64,000 bases of DNA, taken from Chaetorhynchus papuensis (lineage: Eukaryota; Chordata; Aves; Passeriformes; Rhipiduridae). Shown piece after piece: positions 61,962 through 64,000 of this stretch. Each line of letters opens with the position of its first letter. Position 1 is the first letter of the stretch. The position numbers and the translations under genes are program-made. Where the stretch lies: positions 70,901 through 134,900 of the forward strand of contig VWYX01000084.1 of the NCBI GenBank assembly GCA_013396525.1, in the 5' to 3' direction. The notes under the pieces are model-generated. The model was not told where the DNA came from. It saw nothing but the letters and a program-made list of their open reading frames with translations, and ran no database searches.

Positions 61962-62140
61962 TTATTTTGTGAAGATCACCTTGGTGTTTTGTGGGTCTTC
62001 TCTTAGGACTGGCTCTTGCCTGGACTGCAGGACAGCCCTGCTGTGCCTCTGGCCCCACCTGCAGCCTGCCTGTAGGTTGGGAGCTGGATCATAGCCATGA
62101 AAGTAGGGAGCTGCACTGTAGAAGCCAGGGTCGTACAAAG
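61962..62140 (-). other. Weak candidate terminal exon
   Basis: On the minus strand a pyrimidine-containing stretch ending TTTTGCCTCAG (AG at 62142-62141) could serve as a splice acceptor. From there a frame stays open to a TAA at 61964-61962, giving a protein tail rich in Tyr, Pro, Gly and Ala at first (LYDPGFYSAAPYFHGYDPAP) and basic later. An AATAAA overlaps the stop (61966-61961). A CAG|GTGGGG donor-like site lies 82 bases into the segment, so a short internal exon is an alternative. The block is clearly richer in GC than its flanks. I do not recognise the protein, and an unclassified GC-rich repeat is an equally good explanation. Confidence 0.2.
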
Positions 62141-63466
62141 CTGAGGCAAAACAATCATAGGTATTTCTGAGGTGATTTAAGAAAGAGCTAAAGTATTCTT
62201 GGCATGTGATTCTAGTAATGGGCTCTACACCCACAGAAAGGAAAAATAACCCAAAAGTATTGAACACATGACAAAAGATATTAGAAAATTACAACTACAG
62301 TCTTTCTTAAGGAGACAAGGCATATTCAGGATATTTATTTACTTTTAAAAAATTTTGATAATGAAGAATTTCTGATTCTTCCAGAATACGTTTAGAGGGA
62401 GGAGTTAAATTAGCTACAAAAAATATCCTTACAGATAGAGTTCTGAATATAGAAAACAAACCTTTATTTAAACAAGTTTTGACATAAACCAACTCTACTA
62501 TAATAAATTCACTAAGGGAAAGCATATACTTTCTTAAGAAAACATAAGCCCATTGTTTTTTCTTAATCATACCTGACATCCTCCCCTTCAAGACATATTT
62601 TTCTACTACAGTGAAAATATCCCATCCAACAGAGATCAAATTTTGCCAAGTTAATACTTGCATGATGAGTAGAAAAATACAAACATACATTTTTCAATAA
62701 CAAGGCAGGCATATGCAAGAAGAATGCGATTATTTTCTTTTCTTTAAAATTAACTTTGGCTAACTTGAGTATTTTCTCCCTGAATGTACGTCATCATTCT
62801 CATTTTTTCCAAACATGGACTCTTTTTCTGTCTTGTTAATTCAATATATTTAATTGTAACTAGTTTGCTTGTGGTGAACTAAAATATTATTGCTCAAGCT
62901 TTTAAATATTGCTTTGAGTTGCATTTGGATGGGTAGGAACTTGGACAAAAACTCAGATTCTATTTTGAGCTAAAATATACCACAACTTCATGGATCAGAC
63001 TGAGTCATTCAAAGATCATATTTTATTCACACAAAACCATGGAACTGCTAACCATATATGTTCACAAGACAAAATTCTTCATATGACAAATATTTAATGA
63101 AAAATAAAAACAGTAAATTATTTTAACTGTCTTAACAATCAAAACTCAAACATTTCAAAAAATTCATAACTAACAGCTCCAGATATATGTATTTTTAAAA
63201 AGACTATAAAATCCATTAAGAATACAGCATTACATCTACTTTTACTAGCTGTCCTCCTTTTTTGTATACTGCTGTTCATAAGAATGTAACATTCATTTAG
63301 TCTCACATACAAAATCCCAAAATAGTCACAATATTTTGAAAAAGATTCAGATGCAAAATACACCTTGAAAAGGGAATATTGACAACCTTGGTCATGCAAG
63401 CCTCAGATGTAAGCTTTGCTGCAGCTCCCTTTGCTCAAAATGGAACTGTGCATTTTCTCCAACTGC
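62141..63466. other. AT-rich DNA without a recognised gene
   Basis: No gene or dispersed repeat was recognised. A minus-strand frame at 62307-62690 (127 codons) is open but shows no domain. Confidence 0.5.
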
Positions 63467-63499
63467 AACTGGTGGTCAGTATTCTTCTGACCACCAGTT
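63467..63499. repeat. 13-bp perfect hairpin
   Basis: AACTGGTGGTCAG (63467-63479) and CTGACCACCAGTT (63487-63499) are exact reverse complements with a 7-base loop TATTCTT. It is not part of a repeat I recognise. Confidence 0.95.
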
Positions 63500-64000
63500 T
63501 TGGTGACAGCTTTGGGTATGTTTTACTTCTCTGCAGACAACCACACCACCATCTGCAGTTCTAAAATACTATCTTCTGAACTATTTTGCAAGAAACTGTA
63601 AGTACAGAGAAATGTCCCCAACTTTGTAAAAATTCTTAAAGGCCTTCTGTACTTCCTTAGTGAAATGAAACAACACCTTACCACAAGCATCTTAAAATAT
63701 AATATTATTTTCTGATTCTGCACACCCTATTCATGCTAAAAGACTTCCATAACATTCAAAACAGTTTTAGTGCTGCTACAAGTTTTCATAAAGTCAATTA
63801 CATAGATTGTAAACTTGGCATGCTTGGTTTAGTTTAGCTCTTATATGCCAGACAAGACTTATTAATATTAGAGATTACAGTTTTAGAAACAAATCACTTT
63901 GTGTGTTCTATTTACTCTATACTAGTGCAATTTCCTGGTCTACATTCTCTAGCTAACCTCTACAAGTACAGTTTTCATATTTAACTCCTAAAATGTAGTA
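63500..64000. other. AT-rich DNA without a recognised gene
   Basis: No gene or repeat was recognised up to the window end. Confidence 0.55.

Noticed and set aside
1..64000. CRISPR arrays, bacterial operons, tRNA or rRNA genes
   Set aside because: No regularly spaced repeats, ribosome-binding sites or RNA-gene cores were seen; the composition and repeats are those of a vertebrate nuclear genome.

Overview
The window reads as nuclear DNA from a bird. It is AT-rich and holds no bacterial-style gene layout and no confidently recognisable protein-coding exon. The assignment rests on interspersed repeats: CR1-type LINE pieces on both strands, several ending in the CR1 ATTCTRTG-type 3' octamer, and three LTRs resembling families common in neoavian (probably passerine-like) genomes. 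The families were recognised from memory of their consensus sequences; no search was run. The best overall description is a gene desert or the inside of a very large intron.

Layout: 0-6.9 kb is AT-rich unique DNA with one CR1 fragment (about 2.15-2.36 kb) and a purine-strand satellite (4.34-4.93 kb) broken by a 465-base assembly gap. At 6.87-7.70 and 9.85-10.70 kb lie two minus-oriented copies of one LTR family, 2.15 kb apart. From 10.7 to 28.3 kb the DNA is non-repetitive apart from a G/T-rich tract, short tandem duplications and A-rich tracts; a stretch near 24.0-24.7 kb has the texture of a conserved non-coding element. Near 28.3-28.75 kb two CR1 3' ends abut; a rearranged CR1 remnant lies at 30.5 kb. 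A plus-oriented LTR lies at 36.56-37.11 kb; its last ~100 bp resemble the end of the other two LTRs although the rest differs. Short CR1 tails sit at 41.3 and 47.85 kb. At 44.45-45.43 kb is a minus-strand, 5'-region LINE piece with endonuclease similarity, an uncommon part of a CR1 to survive. At 60.43-61.14 kb is the longest CR1 3' segment in the window.

No genes can be shown to work together. The only weak exon candidate is on the minus strand near 61.96-62.14 kb. The most unexpected non-repeat signals are perfect or near-perfect short hairpins (43.70, 63.47, 55.26, 21.53, 35.34 and 56.50 kb) and the shared LTR terminus. I found no convincing sign of a new multi-gene system.
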